From Saturnia japonica (taxonomy: Eukaryota > Arthropoda > Insecta > Lepidoptera > Saturniidae), in the NCBI GenBank assembly GCA_033032175.1, contig CM065320.1:14217413-14281412 (forward strand): DNA of 64,000 nt, in the 5' to 3' direction. Below, piece by piece: positions 1 to 11,090 of this stretch. The stretch's first letter is position 1. Every line of letters starts with the position of its first letter. Made by a program: the position numbers and the translations under genes. The notes under the pieces were generated by a model. The model saw nothing but the letters and a program-made list of their open reading frames with translations, made no database searches and had not been told where the DNA came from.

Positions 1-245
1 CATGATAAATCAATTCAGGCGCTTAAATGGCTTACGCTGAGTAAACCATAAGAGATATAACAAATTAATGTACTACACAATTGCAGACATTAAAAAACCT
101 ACAAAAATGTCACAGAGACTATACGTCTATCTTTTAAGGAACACCCACAATAAGCACTTTTGTCTTTAAAATAGCCGGGAGCGAGGGAGTAAAATTCGCG
201 CGGGCATTCTGTAGTCCACGTGAGCGAAGCCACGGGCACAGCTAG
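1..245 (+). mobile_element. Hel-A non-autonomous Helitron-like element, 3' part
   Basis: The window opens inside this element. It matches the 3' halves of the copies at 32351-32869, 36060-36515 and 59583-60448: a block with 'cttacgctgagtaaac', a block with 'aaaatagccggga', then a GC-richer end. The end holds a short hairpin (CGTG-agcgaagc-CACG) followed by CTAG at 242-245 and a T, the arrangement expected of a Helitron 3' end. It encodes nothing. The Helitron assignment rests on end structure, not on a helicase gene. Confidence 0.75.
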
Positions 246-1480
246 TAATTTAATAAGAATAAAAATAGCTTATCTATACCTACTACAAACTTACAATGTT
301 TACCTTAATTATTTTTATGTAAGTATTTGTTTATATATGTAGGTTTTACTTTTTGTGCGAATTTGTGTATATTCTATTTTTAACTGCATTTGCCAATTGG
401 ACAGCTATTTCCATTCCGAGCGTGCGGTAAGCGGGATTTATGGATGCGGTAAGGATCAAGCGATCGATTTCCTTGGAAATCCGGTGCGGTACGGATGCGG
501 TTGTCGTTGTAATAGTAATGATGTGAATGCGGCACGTGACTTACAGATAAATAAAACAATATTTTAAAATTCCCATTAGAGTTACGTTAATGTGTGGTTA
601 ATTTAGTCTTGTTCTGGCTATTCAAATATGTATTTTGCATAAACAATAAAAATTACTTATGGGGTACTGGTGGCTGACTTTTGCACTTTTCGAATGAGAG
701 TCTCGTTGCTGGTAGTGGAATAAGGAGATGAGTGAGCACATTGACTAGTAGCGCCCCTAGCAGAAAAAAGGAAGAACTAAAGTTGTCGGTACTATAAACG
801 AATCGCTTCATTACATTCGCAAAATATCGAAACTCACACTGGACGCCCGCAATAAGTATTGCACTGCAGTAATTTTACTGGGCCAAGATACAAAAGAGAA
901 TTACATAATACAGAACGTAAATCACCCGTTACATTCGGAAAAGTAAAATCAATCAAAATATCTTCACAATTAACCATAAAGAACGCAATTAGGAAGATGT
1001 ATACTTAAACCATTCGTTCCGTACAATTTGTATGCGGCACACAGATCATTGGCCGACGTCGTTAATGGTGCGTTCAAATCGGAAAATATACGTTACCCGT
1101 ATTTCCTTGTAGGTACGGCTGTTTTATATACAATGGTTGAGGTAGCTAAAATTTGCAATAAGTACAGAAAAGGGAACGTTTGATCGTATTTGACAAAAAT
1201 ATATAATCTATATGAACATCTTCTTAAATCTTCCTAACCTCGTCTAAAATCTTATAAGAATATCTTTAAGTGACAACATATTAAATCTACTTAAAGGATT
1301 AAGCTTTCAGGAACAGTTGACGGAATCCATCGTCAAATATTTGCAGATAAAGTATATTATAATACATAAATAATTATTATAATATTCGTTATAATCGTAG
1401 TAGATAGGCGTAGGCGAGAATTAGAAAATGTGTTACCACAATAATACTGTATTGGTTTGAGGAGGTTTTTGTAGGGTTTT
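246..1480. other. No gene; AT-rich sequence with one GC-richer patch
   Basis: No coding exon is supported. A GC-richer patch at about 415-545 repeats the word 'tgcggta' several times and lies in a 70-codon open frame (355-567) with no recognisable domain. At 745-830 there is weak similarity to 25955-26040 around 'cccctagc', so this may be a very old shared repeat. The rest is simple AT-rich DNA. Confidence 0.5.
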
Positions 1481-2381
1481 ATTTTTTATTTATTTATTTT
1501 CTAAAGTACAAAAAAAAATTATATAATCGCCAAACAGTAAAACAGTTTGTTGGTGAAAAACAAAAGCACTCAGTACATTATATATATATATATTACTTCA
1601 AATAATATTTTTCAATAATTAAGTTATTGAAGAAAAACAATTAAATAATAAAGTTTGGCTCCAAAATAACATTACAATACTTAATATTTATTCCAGAATT
1701 GCTCAGTTTACTAAAGCTTTCATCCCGAGGGAAGACACTAGCCTAGCATGATGGTCTTTATTTTCTTCTTAAATATAAATACACCTTCATAGTCATCTGT
1801 TCTCAACATTTAATTATTATGTATTCACTCGGTAATAAGTACTCAGTGGTCCTTTCTCCATAAAAATTACTTGCACGGGGCTCTAAAAAATTGTTTATAC
1901 TGGATGGTCTTAAATTAATGGATTGATTATATACTACCCTGGGATAGCATATCTAGACAAAGAAGAAAAATTTCAAACATCTGTTTAATAATATACCGGT
2001 AAGATATCACACATTTTCTATATAAAATATTATTATTACTGTTACAAGAATCTTTTGCAAGTTTATCAACCTAAAGTTAGCAAATCCGCGTTTGTATCAT
2101 AAAATTTTGTCTAGGTAAGTACGAAATGTGCGGCCATATGTACTTAAACCATAGCTTAGCATCTACCAGAGCATGATACAATATATACAGTTTTTCTACT
2201 GCACACATATTTTAAATGATAGAATTTATACAATAAACTTGTTAATGTGTTACAAACATTTTCAGTGTTATTCTTCCAGTTCTTGCTACAATCAACTGTT
2301 AACCCAAGAAACTTAAATTCATTAACTACCTGTATAGCCGGGCAACTGTACATAATATGTTTATTATTATGAAGGCAATCC
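1481..2381 (-). pseudogene. LINE-K 3' part: RT thumb/C-terminus and 3' UTR
   Basis: Read on the minus strand, 2150-2370 encodes a reverse-transcriptase C-terminal segment: VNEFKFLGLTVD, then NW, then LLYKFYHLKYV. This is typical of jockey/CR1-type non-LTR retrotransposons. A stop follows at about 2156. Further downstream the end of the ORF is recognisable (DDYEGVFIFKKKIKTIMLG, stop near 1740), then a 3' UTR ending in an A-rich tail at 1481-1500. The last 110 bases match the nested tail at 39077-39303, which fixes the family and its 3' end. It is continuous with 3766-4130, from which it is separated by an insertion. The copy has many stops and is dead. Confidence 0.8.
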
Positions 2382-2386
2382 GTATG
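2382..2386. repeat. Left 5-bp target duplication (gtatg) of the 2387-3760 insertion
   Basis: The same five bases recur at 3761-3765. Removing one copy and the DNA between them rejoins the LINE-K reading frame near ...ILCHSY / DCLHNNK, which supports a true target-site duplication. Confidence 0.7.
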
Positions 2387-3338
2387 TGTGCAGGATAGCA
2401 GGAAAACAGCGCAAACGCCGCAGCAGGCGTGTCCTGTCACAAGAGCGAGATCGCGTCACAAGTGCGAGCGAGACGCACTATATGTTTAGTTTATATCATA
2501 TTTATAGCCTTTAAATGTATTATTTTTAAGTTATTGTTAAATTATTAGAAAACCTTTTAGTTTCAACACACGAATATAGTTTTGTATAACCAATAGAGAT
2601 ATAGATAATAAGAAACACATTTTACCATGGAGGGGACTTCGTACTCGCACCGCACTGTCGCCCCTCCAACAAGACCCGCTTTACCGCCCCTTCGAGCGCC
2701 ATAAAAGGCCGCGCGCCGCGGTACTAAGTACCCGCGTAATATATTCACTGACCCGCCCGACCAAACCGAAAAAGCTAACGCGTTCTACGCCGACACCGTC
2801 TCTCCAAACAGAGCGTGCCACCGCCCACGCCTGCGTAACCACCGTTCTCTCCGCAGAGGACGGGCGGTCAACTTCGCTCCCGCACACCCGTCATGTCCAC
2901 CCTCTCTAGCGGCAACCCAAGCCTAGGTCCGTTCCTCGGTGTGAAGCCCTTGGGTCAGGCAGCCGCCCGCGCGATACAAAGTGACACTATACGTGCAACA
3001 CTTAGCTACCCACACAACATTACACACGTATGAACACACACACGTGCACACCACACAGGTACATAGGTTCTGTAAGGGACCTTTTTTTTTCTTTTTTTGC
3101 GCTAGTTAGACTAATGCGCTAGTTAGTGTAGAAAAACCATTCCGATTAACAAATACACATACGCATGGTCCACTCCTTCCTCCCAGGAGGAGGGGAACGT
3201 GCATATGAGTATATATTAGTTAGCTCGAATTCTCCTAAGATTAGGGAATTAGTTAGATCGCGACTTTTTCGCATTCGCGACGACCGCCCGAGCCGAGGTT
3301 CGGCCACTCTGGCACCCTCGTGCGGGTCGTCACAAACT

Positions 3339-3465
3339 TTCGCGGCTGAGTGCCCTAAGCGCTCGCCCCCAAGTCCAGTGAAGCTGTAAAAGCCGCAGCG
3401 GCTCTGTTTTAGGATAGGGCCCCTAAGGCTAACAGTGTAGTCAGTTCTAAAAAAAAAAAAAAAAA
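3339..3465 (+). mobile_element. LINE-D 3' end with poly(A) tail
   Basis: The sequence from 'ttcgcggctgagtgccct' to the A-run at 3449-3465 matches 51670-51794 closely and 60122-60204 over its last 70 bases. All copies end in the same place with a poly(A) run, as expected for 5'-truncated target-primed insertions. The GC-rich sequence upstream to about 3262 may belong to it, but no other copy reaches that far. No flanking duplication was recognised here. Confidence 0.65.
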
Positions 3466-3482
3466 TTAAAAACAAAAAAATG

Positions 3483-3572
3483 CTACATAGCGACAAGTGC
3501 ATTCGTTCTCAAGAAGTCGGCAAGAAACTACATAGCGACAAGCGCATTCGTTCTCAAGAAGTCAGCAAGAAA
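3483..3572 (+). repeat. 45-bp tandem duplication, two units
   Basis: Units 3483-3527 and 3528-3572 begin 'ctacatagcgacaag' and differ at two positions (t/c and g/a). They lie just upstream of the AATAAA signal in the LTR-like block. Short tandem repeats of this kind are common in LTR U3/R regions. Confidence 0.9.
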
Positions 3573-3765
3573 ATAAATAGTGATAAAGACATTGTCAACA
3601 AGTGAATATCGTAAATAGTGATCAATAAAAGTTGAATTTATAGTCATCGACGTATTTTTACTCGGCAATCCAGTAATAGCTTTCAAAGTGCGGAAACCAC
3701 GGAATCAATAGTCCGTAGTATAGACCAGAGCTATCGTCTGGTCACTTGATAACCCGCATAGTATG

Positions 3766-4130
3766 AATGACACAAGATGTTCAGTGTTTTAGCAGGTTTT
3801 CGAAAATAAGATGACTGAATGAGTATACATTTGGTTTTTGACACATTCAGTATAATATCATTATCATACGCCCATTTTAAGATATTTTTAGTCTTTCCGA
3901 ATACACTTACTTCTCTATAACTTTCAACTCCCTGTCGGCATACATTATGCACGTGTCATCTGCATACATGAGAGATGCATACATCTGCAAGAGTTTATGA
4001 CAAAGCCTATGATAAAGCCATGTTATTTACGTGCATGATGTAGGCAATAGGGCCGTACACCGAGCCAGTTGGGACACTATACCTTATAAAAACCTCCTCG
4101 CCCAATGTACTTTTCAAAAGTTCCCAGGTG
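3766..4130 (-). pseudogene. LINE-K reverse transcriptase palm relic
   Basis: The minus strand carries RT core motifs in order. VPTGSVYGP at about 4049-4075 corresponds to the VPQGSvLGP block. YADDT at 3952-3966 contains the catalytic YADD at 3955-3966. Then come ILKWAYDNDIILNVSKTKCIL (about 3830-3895) and PAKTLNILCHSY up to 3766. In an intact element this leads straight into the DCLHNNK segment found beyond the insertion, at about 2370. Stops lie between the first two motifs. The 45 bases at 4110-4160 also resemble 11275-11320, so the upstream boundary is uncertain. Confidence 0.8.
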
Positions 4131-4583
4131 TATCTTCGAAGTTGAAAGTACAATGCAAATGAAATTAAAATGGGACATCCTTGAGGTATCCCCTTTCCAA
4201 CGAAAAAATAATCAACTACATCAATTTATAAACAAAGAAGTTAAAAGTTCGAATAGAGAACATCCTCCTTTTTTGAAGTCAGTTAAAAATACTAAAATGC
4301 ATAATGTCATAGAGTAATAAAGTCCGCTCACTGTACGCCGAGTTCATAATTCTATGATAATTTTACTTTTTTATCGCAGCAAGTTATAAGGACTCCATAT
4401 CGTAGGAAGAAAAGAACATTGCTTAGTTTACTAAAGCTTTCATCCTGAGGGAAGATACTAGGTCAGCCCACAACATGTTGAGAACTCCAAATAGCGCGTA
4501 ATTTAAATTTCTATATTTTCTGACTACTACAGTACGACAATATTTCTCCTGCGGTCTGTCTGGTTTCCTAATTATGTTTTTCT
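4131..4583. other. No gene; short repeat at 4425-4470
   Basis: The 40-odd bases around 'ctaaagctttcatcctgagg' recur at 1705-1745 in the same orientation, inside the LINE-K 3' region. Nothing else is recognised. Confidence 0.45.
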
Positions 4584-5232
4584 TCACTGTTAGCTGTTAG
4601 AAATAAAGCGAAAAAGTTTTTTTATTTGTTTGATTGTTTAAGCACGCTAATCTCTGGAACTAAAAGTCAGATTTAAAAAAATATTTTTGTATATGATAGC
4701 CAGACTCTCGAAGAATAGTATAAGCTATTTAAGATTAGGCTACAACTCTCAGATAACCTTAAATATTGATTTTTGTTACATTAGTCGGAAGTCGAGGCCC
4801 CGTTCGAACTGCTTTAACCGCATTCGCTGCTGTAATCCTTAATGATACGGAAATACAATGTTCTGCAATAATATTGGTCATTAGTATATCTAAAAAAAAG
4901 TCAGCGATAACATATGTCTTTCTCTTATACATAAGCCCCAATTTTGTGAGAAAAATTTGTTGAAAATTAAGAAATGTTTTATAAGCATTATTTTTAGACA
5001 TAGCATATTAATCCTTACGAACAAAAGTAACTTCATCATAAAGACAATTTTATGAAGTTAAATTCTGCTCTTATAGCATGTTATTTGGTAACATAGTTTA
5101 GGAGATAATGGAAAATTTATAATAATTTGTACTTGCGGGAAGTGAGATATTATGATAGGCTACACGGGTGCGTTAGCGGCGGGGTGTTTGTTAGATAAAA
5201 TTAACACGGGTGAAACCGTGGGGCACAGGCAG
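4584..5232 (+). mobile_element. Hel-B non-autonomous Helitron-like element
   Basis: About 630 bp match the inverted copy at 11933-12568 from end to end, with moderate divergence. The 3' end has the hairpin-forming 'cacgggtgaaaccgtggggcac'-type sequence, ending GCAG|T where the better copy has CTAG|T. The 5' boundary is approximate. The open frames on both strands at 4759-5001 come from non-coding element sequence and should not be called genes. Confidence 0.75.
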
Positions 5233-6077
5233 TAAGTAAATATAAGCAATTCCCATTGGCATATAACAGTTAGCAGCCATATAGCATAAGTAGCGAATGC
5301 TATGGGCTCCACACTTAGTAGAAAAGAAAAAAATGTGTGAGACGTTATCAGACACCCTTGCACCAAACGCCTCCTGCTCCTCCTATACGCCAACGGTAAT
5401 TCTTCAGGCCTGACACCGCATCTCTGGTTCGTTCGACTATCATGAAAGTCACTGGATCACTGGACAAGTCCAGTGCATTATAGTGATAGTGATAATACGT
5501 TACATAAAGACGCAATAACTTTTTAACATATATTAGGTATAGTTTAGGTGCATTTATTTTTAATACCGTATAGCATTGAAATTATTTAGAAGATTCATGT
5601 TAAACATTTTAATATTAATAAAACGCTCTAGGTAAAACAATATAAAAACATTGATAAAAACCACAAATGAAACACAAAAGCTGATAAAAATTCAATCACT
5701 ATTGTTGCCTGGGTAGGTTAAACCGCGGATCGATTCACTGGGAAGTGAGGAGCTCGGGGAAAAAATAGCTATCCGTTGGAAATCGGTTCCCGTGGGAGTT
5801 TAAGGGTATGAGAAAATAAAGAACAATAAACTATATTATGTTTTCTTAGAAGATAATAATCGGATTTTCATTTGACCTTTATTCAAAATCATCGTGGCTA
5901 TTATTTATTTCTCTTTATTAAGGACAATAAAGAAAGATGAATAGATTAGATAATCTTAGATTCACGTCATTCTAAATAGCTAACCGTTTTAATGAAAGAA
6001 AAAACATGGATTTAAGAAATACTGGAAAATTGCGAATCTATACCTACCTTAGGTAAATCAGGTAAATTCATGAGGTA
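5233..6077. other. No gene recognised
   Basis: AT-rich sequence with short open frames of no recognisable content. The block at 5330-5470 is somewhat richer in GC. It has no second copy that I could see in the window. Confidence 0.4.
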
Positions 6078-6325
6078 AATAGTTTTCGATGTGAAACTTG
6101 TTTTGGGACGGTGTGAATTGGATTTTATGAAACGAAAATGTGTATTGAAAAAGAGATAGCTAGAAATGTATAAATAGGTATAATGATGTGAGAGAATGAA
6201 ATAAAATTCGTTTCTATATAGTTTTCCTATCCTTCGTCTATTCATAATGTACTCGAAATATATACAAAGAGAGGGAAAGAGAAAGAGAATAGTTTCACTT
6301 CTACCGCGTATGAACTCACACTAAA
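6078..6325 (+). repeat. Rep-H interspersed repeat, copy 1
   Basis: It aligns along about 240 bp with 35478-35722, sharing 'gggacggt', 'gaaaaagagatagct', 'ctatccttcgtctattc' and the purine run 'agagagggaaagag'. The ends carry short complementary words (gaaactt near the left, gtttcac near the right), so it could be a small inverted-repeat element. It has no coding content. Confidence 0.75.
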
Positions 6326-6589
6326 AAAATTTTTTATTAGTTTATATTATTGTTAATAGTCAACTATTGTTTTTTTTTCAATATCAAGAGACTTTAAGAG
6401 AAGGTAAATATAATAATAGTTATTAAGAGAAGCAAATTTTAGCATTAACTTTATATTGAGGTTAGCAAACCTGCTTAATTAATTACTTCAATGATATTCG
6501 ATTCCTTAGAATCGATCCACAAATATCTGAAATATTTTAATCAGATCCTATGAAAATGGGATAACCATGATTGGATAATTTTTATAACT
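6326..6589. other. No gene; AT-rich spacer
   Basis: Nothing beyond low-complexity AT-rich sequence is visible. Confidence 0.4.
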
Positions 6590-6868
6590 GCAAAGAGAGA
6601 CAGGGTACGGGTACAGAGAAAATTCTTTGGAGATTTGTCTCAGTCCGAGTGGTGGAATATACCTACATCCTATAGAAGATTGCTGTCAAATAACCTATTG
6701 TTGTTTTTCTACGTTGAGTAGTGTTTCCAGAGTTCTTTGGGATAGAAGGATTCAACGTGCTAGTGATACATAAGGTATTACAAGCGTTCATATACTACGG
6801 TAGCCGCTTACCACCATTACCACCAGGCGGGTTCTAAGCTTGTTTGCCCGCATTTGTTGTATAAAAAG
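6590..6868 (+). mobile_element. Rep-C element, copy 1
   Basis: This shares a chain of blocks with 24161-24372, 40730-41035 and 58105-58395: 'ggtacagagaaa', 'tggtggaata', 'tttccagag', 'gctagtgatac', 'ggtattacaagcg', and a GC-richer end 'ggtagccgcttacca...aggcgg'. The end runs into 'tataaaaa', so a LINE- or SINE-type 3' end is likely. No ORF. Confidence 0.75.
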
Positions 6869-8109
6869 CAACAATAACAATTGAGTTAACAGCATCTGTT
6901 GGGCTATCAACCCCGATTCACCCTTAGACGCTACCAAATTATTATCATGGTTAGTTTATAGGACCATGTTAATTCTAATTACAAATATTACATAAGCCTT
7001 AACGCCTCACTTCACATTTCTATCACCCAACATGATTTTATTCCCACACGCCATCATGGGACTTCGCAGCGTTTAGTTAAAACCAACCATCAAGTGCAGG
7101 TTATTTATCTTTATCACATAGGAAATAAGAATCAAATTACCGTGTTTTTACTATAGGCGATCAGTTTGCTTTGTGGTCAAATGATGTTCTCATACTAAAT
7201 GTAAACCACAAACGCGTTTAGTTCTTCCTCGTTCGTGAGAATATATTTTATTTAAAGCGTTTTGAAGTTCGATTGCGTTCAATCTACGTTTACTTTATTC
7301 AATCACATATTTTACCCTTTTTAACAACATTGGGGCTTTGTCCACGAAACTTGTTAGATGAACGGGCTACCGAATGACATAGCAAATGACCGTGTGTTTG
7401 AATGCCTATTGTGTTAAACTTTAGTATAAGCTTTCGATCGAATTTTTATTAAATATTATTACGCTTTTCTATTTGTTGGTAATTTAATAATGATAAACCT
7501 AGATTATCTGATTCTGAATTCAGCCGAAACCTGGCCAATGTATTTTGCATTTAATTTATTGAACATGAAAATTTTGAAGAGAAAGTAGGTAGAAATCAAA
7601 GTATACATCATAATAAAAGGATCCACCTTTTTGTTATTTGTTACTTTATCGTCCATAGGTGACAAATTAAAACTAGAAAAAAAGATAGATATATCACATC
7701 TTCAACATTCGTAATATTTCTAAAAATATTAACTGTATAGATTTTATAGAATACTTTACAAATAAAACACATATCCGCCACATAAAATCTAATAATTTAT
7801 CAAAACTGTTTGTTATAACAGTAACGTTATAATATTAGTAAAATTTAATTACAAGAAGCGTTAGGAAATAGCATTTGTACAAACACGTAGAAAACGCGTC
7901 TCGAACATTCCACGAGTCGTGTTGCTGAACTTTACACAGCTGTCCGAATCTTGTTTGCACTTGTAAGTTATTCTATGGCAGGTTTCGGGACGTTCGTTTC
8001 GAATCACGTTTTCAGTGCGCAAATATTGATAAAATCTGAACCTTTTCTATGAGATGATTCCTAATCTCGCCAGGGGATTTGCAAGGAAACCATGAGTTTT
8101 ATTCCAATG
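6869..8109. other. No gene recognised
   Basis: AT-rich sequence with no long open frame or detectable second copy. The word pattern at 7900-8100 is not recognisably coding. Confidence 0.4.
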
Positions 8110-8315
8110 TATTTATTACTACCTGTGGCCGCAGCTTTGCTCGCATGGACGATAGAAGAACACGCAATTCGTATAAAAATAGTGGTTTCTTAAAACTTGA
8201 ATATATTATCTAAAGAGTAAAACAAAAAAATGTTATCAAAATCTATCCAGTAATTTTTGCGTGATGCGCGCACAATGTCAAATCTGAATCATTTTATTTA
8301 TATATAATAGATTTA
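8110..8315. repeat. Rep-L repeat, copy 1
   Basis: It matches 17180-17385, sharing 'tataaaaat.gt.gtttcttaaaactt', 'tatctaa.gagtaaaa' and 'ttgcgtgatgcgc.cacaa'. The left end has 'ctgtggccgcagctttgctcgc', similar to the GC-rich ends of the Helitron-like families, so it may be a related, older element. Confidence 0.65.
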
Positions 8316-8639
8316 CGTAGGTATATGATTCTTCTTTATTAAACCTGAAGATGGACTGCAGAAAGACTGAACTGCTTTTAGCACCAAAAAAATGGTTATA
8401 GGGATGGAGACAGAAAATCCATAGCCCTTTCTCTTTTGCTCTTCATAATTTTGTATATCACTCTCCTCAAGTTCGTAATGAGCAACAAGAAAATTTTCAA
8501 ACTCTTTTACTTGATCCCTCTACGTGAAATCGTGATTTTTTTGAACACTCTTAATTTTCCCACATTTATAAAATTTTATAGATGTCTCTGCAGCCAAACT
8601 CTTGCAACTGGTTCTACCTTTTACAACACACTATCAAAT

Positions 8640-8865
8640 TTAAAAATAGTCAGTCGTAATGTATGGGTCTGAGTACTAGGCAATGAAAGAGGTGAACGAA
8701 ATTATATTATGTATGGATGTGTGATGCTTAGGAAGGAATCTTAATTAGGAAAATGAGTATATCAGAGGATGTATGAAAATAGCAATAGTAACAGAGAATT
8801 TGAGCAAATTAGCGTGGCATGTCATGAGAAGAGACGCAAGCCAAATTAAGGGCTAGGTTGAGTTT
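8640..8865 (+). pseudogene. RTE-clade LINE relic: RT C-terminal region
   Basis: With frameshifts, the plus strand reads VMYGSE, then AMK, then NEYIRGCMKIA, VTENLSKLAWHVMRRD. This is the 'YGSECWAMK... RNEYIRGS... LAWYGHVMRRD' signature of RTE-type retrotransposon polymerases. Several stops interrupt it. The LINE-I tail starts a few bases downstream. Confidence 0.75.
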
Positions 8866-8870
8866 GACTC

Positions 8871-9224
8871 TGATGCTCAGCAGGAATCAGTTATGAATTG
8901 TAGTCTGTTGTCTTAATAAACACGTGTACATCCCAGGGCATATGAGATTGCAGATTCTGCGAAAGTGCCGACGAAACGCCAAAGCACTTCTTGTGTGAAT
9001 GTGGGCCACTAAAACCTATACGCAACTGGATTTTCGGCAAGCACGTGCTGCTCCAGGAAAATGTTCAGTTGCTCTCTGCCAAAAAAGCCCTTCAGTATAT
9101 TAGTACTATAGGACTGGGTGGGGAGCTTTAGTAGTGTTAGGTGATTACAATAGATCACAATGCTCTCAGTTATACAGTACTGCATAAGCCCGTACAGTCC
9201 CCATTTAGAATAAGAATAACATTA
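8871..9224 (+). pseudogene. LINE-I (I-group) 3' fragment with zinc knuckle
   Basis: This 5'-truncated copy matches 40231-40612 of the larger relic. It encodes the C-terminal knuckle CRFCESADETPKHFLCEC (Cx2C...H...C) at about 8950-9000, then reads GLGGEL and a TAG stop at about 9129. Its end in 'aataagaataacatta' matches the A/T-repeat 3' end of the other copy. I-group elements usually end in TAA-like repeats rather than poly(A). Several frameshifts. Confidence 0.8.
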
Positions 9225-10589
9225 GGTTTAAGTTGTGATAAAAAGCAGCGAGTGCTAGATACTAATAACATTGAATCCTGTTCGATTTAAGGATACTTAT
9301 CACATAATTTTGTTTTAGTTAAATACTGTGATATAGTTTTAATCTTTTAGTTATTAATAAATTTTATACGGTAAGTGTGATTAGTTAAATTTACCAAAAG
9401 TAAGGTGTAATTATTAATAATAACCGGTAAAAGTAAATAATAAATTAATTTTACTTTGAATTTAGGTAATTATTACTAAGTAATTGTCTCCGTTCCCATC
9501 TACCACTCACGGTGGTCGCCCGTTGTTTATTTTAAAGACAAAAATGCTTAATATGGATAATTCTCAGAAGATCCGCATATTCTATAGCTGTAGGTCTTTT
9601 TAAGTTCTACAATCATGTAGTACAATTATTTTCATAATTATAACATAATTTACTTAAAATAAGCTATTTAAGCGCCCCAAAATTCCTAATTAATTCACAG
9701 TTATCGTCAATGCTTATCTCGTACATTACTTTATGTAACAAAATAAATCCTATAACCTGGTCAGATAACATAGCTACGAATTAAAAAAAAAATCATGTAA
9801 TTCGGATAAGTGGTTCTTGCGTGAAAAGAACATAAACAGACATACAGACAGAGAGATGCTGAGTTTTATAATATGAATAGATTTCTAATAATTTCAAATT
9901 ACTCACACTTACCGTACCATATACATGTTATAAATGTTCCTTTCTTTCTTTCTGTCTATATGTAACAAAAACATCTTGGACGTGACGTATCGGTTCGACA
10001 CAAAACAAAAAATATTAAAACTCCCGTGAAACAAGAGAAAATATAAGCAATAACCAGTAATATTACTAAAATTTAATGTTGGGTTACAACTGCATACACT
10101 TTTTCTACGGTACAAGAATACAAAATAAAATCATAACTAAGGAAAAATATTTATTTAAAGTAGTCACATCCCGATCATAATTATAAAACAGGTAATACAA
10201 ACAATGTCATAACGTGTCTGTGATATGAATTATAAAATTAATGGAATTCTCTATGAACGGACGGGCGGACACGGCTGGCGCAAGGAATGCTGCTGTTTAA
10301 AACTCTACAAAAAGATAATGCGTAGACACGATTGAATTTCGCTATTCAATATTTATTTTGTTTTATTATTTTATAGAATATGCAAAAATTAAAAGGAAAA
10401 TCTTTATTGCCCATCGGTGCGACAGTAAAATTTCATCGACTTATTACTCTTATTAGGTACTTATGTGAGTTTTTTTTTGTAAATTGCTACGTAAGTATAT
10501 GAAATACAATTTTTGAATATCACTGTGTATCGACGAAAATATTACAATAGTTTTTTGCACGTTATAGATTTAATATATACTTATCTAGC
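9225..10589. other. No gene recognised
   Basis: AT-rich sequence. Short open frames on both strands show no motif. Small patches of 'tacttt/aagtat' repeats only. Confidence 0.4.
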
Positions 10590-11090
10590 GTTTTTCCCTT
10601 GGCTTCGTACGGGTCATAGTTATGTCCTATCTTTTTTACTTTTTAACTGAATAACTAAATTCCATTTTCATTGGGCTATCTTCAAAAATGACGGGTTTTT
10701 GTATCCCCCTTTTCAGTACCTTGGGGTTGAATTTCTAAAAATCCTTCATCAGTGCTCATCTACAGTGTAAAAAAAAACCGCATACAAATTTGAGCTGTGC
10801 GCTTATATGTCTGCCAGTCGATTAGTTATCATATTTTATAGGTATACTAACTTTTACCTGCGGCTTCGCTCGTGCCAAGTTTCTCCATACAAATTTTGAT
10901 ACCCCGTTACACCCCTGTAGAGATTGAATTTCCAAAAATCAGTTTTTAGCGGATGCCTTATTCATAATAACTATTTGTTCGGAAAATTTTAGCCCAATCC
11001 GGTCAGTGGTTTTAGCTGCGTTAATAGATTAGTCAATGTTTCCTTTTTTAAATATTTAGATTAGATATAGGTAGATAAGTATCGTTGTAA
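10590..11090 (-). mobile_element. Decayed Helitron-like or related small repeats
   Basis: Two GC-richer starts, at about 10593 ('cccttggcttcgtacggg') and 10856 ('acctgcggcttcgctcg'), are each followed by AT-rich text with 'ggggttgaatttc' or 'ccaaaaatc'. They resemble 25169-25380 and 28094-28270. The layout is that of several overlapping old copies read toward the minus strand. Boundaries are uncertain. Confidence 0.45.

Larger units (their letters stand above)
2387..3760 (+). mobile_element. 1.37-kb LTR-like insertion (possible solo LTR) interrupting LINE-K
   Basis: This block sits precisely between two adjoining parts of a LINE-K reverse transcriptase and is flanked by a 5-bp duplication. 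It begins TGTGCAGG. It has a GC-rich stretch with a TATA-like ATAAAA at about 2701-2706, and a polyadenylation signal AATAAA at about 3625 followed by a T-rich stretch. It has no long ORF. That is the look of an LTR promoter plus terminator, as in BEL/Pao or gypsy solo LTRs. The right end reads CGCATA rather than a clean CA, so the class is inferred. A truncated LINE-D tail lies inside at 3339-3465. A composite insertion is the main alternative. Confidence 0.5.

Noticed and set aside
2563..3502. Arg/Ala-rich frames on minus and plus strands
   Set aside because: They lie in the GC-rich LTR-like block and LINE-D tail; overlapping frames on both strands indicate composition, not genes.
4759..5001. 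80-codon minus and 65-codon plus frames
   Set aside because: Inside Hel-B; the frames are not preserved in the other copy at 11933-12568.
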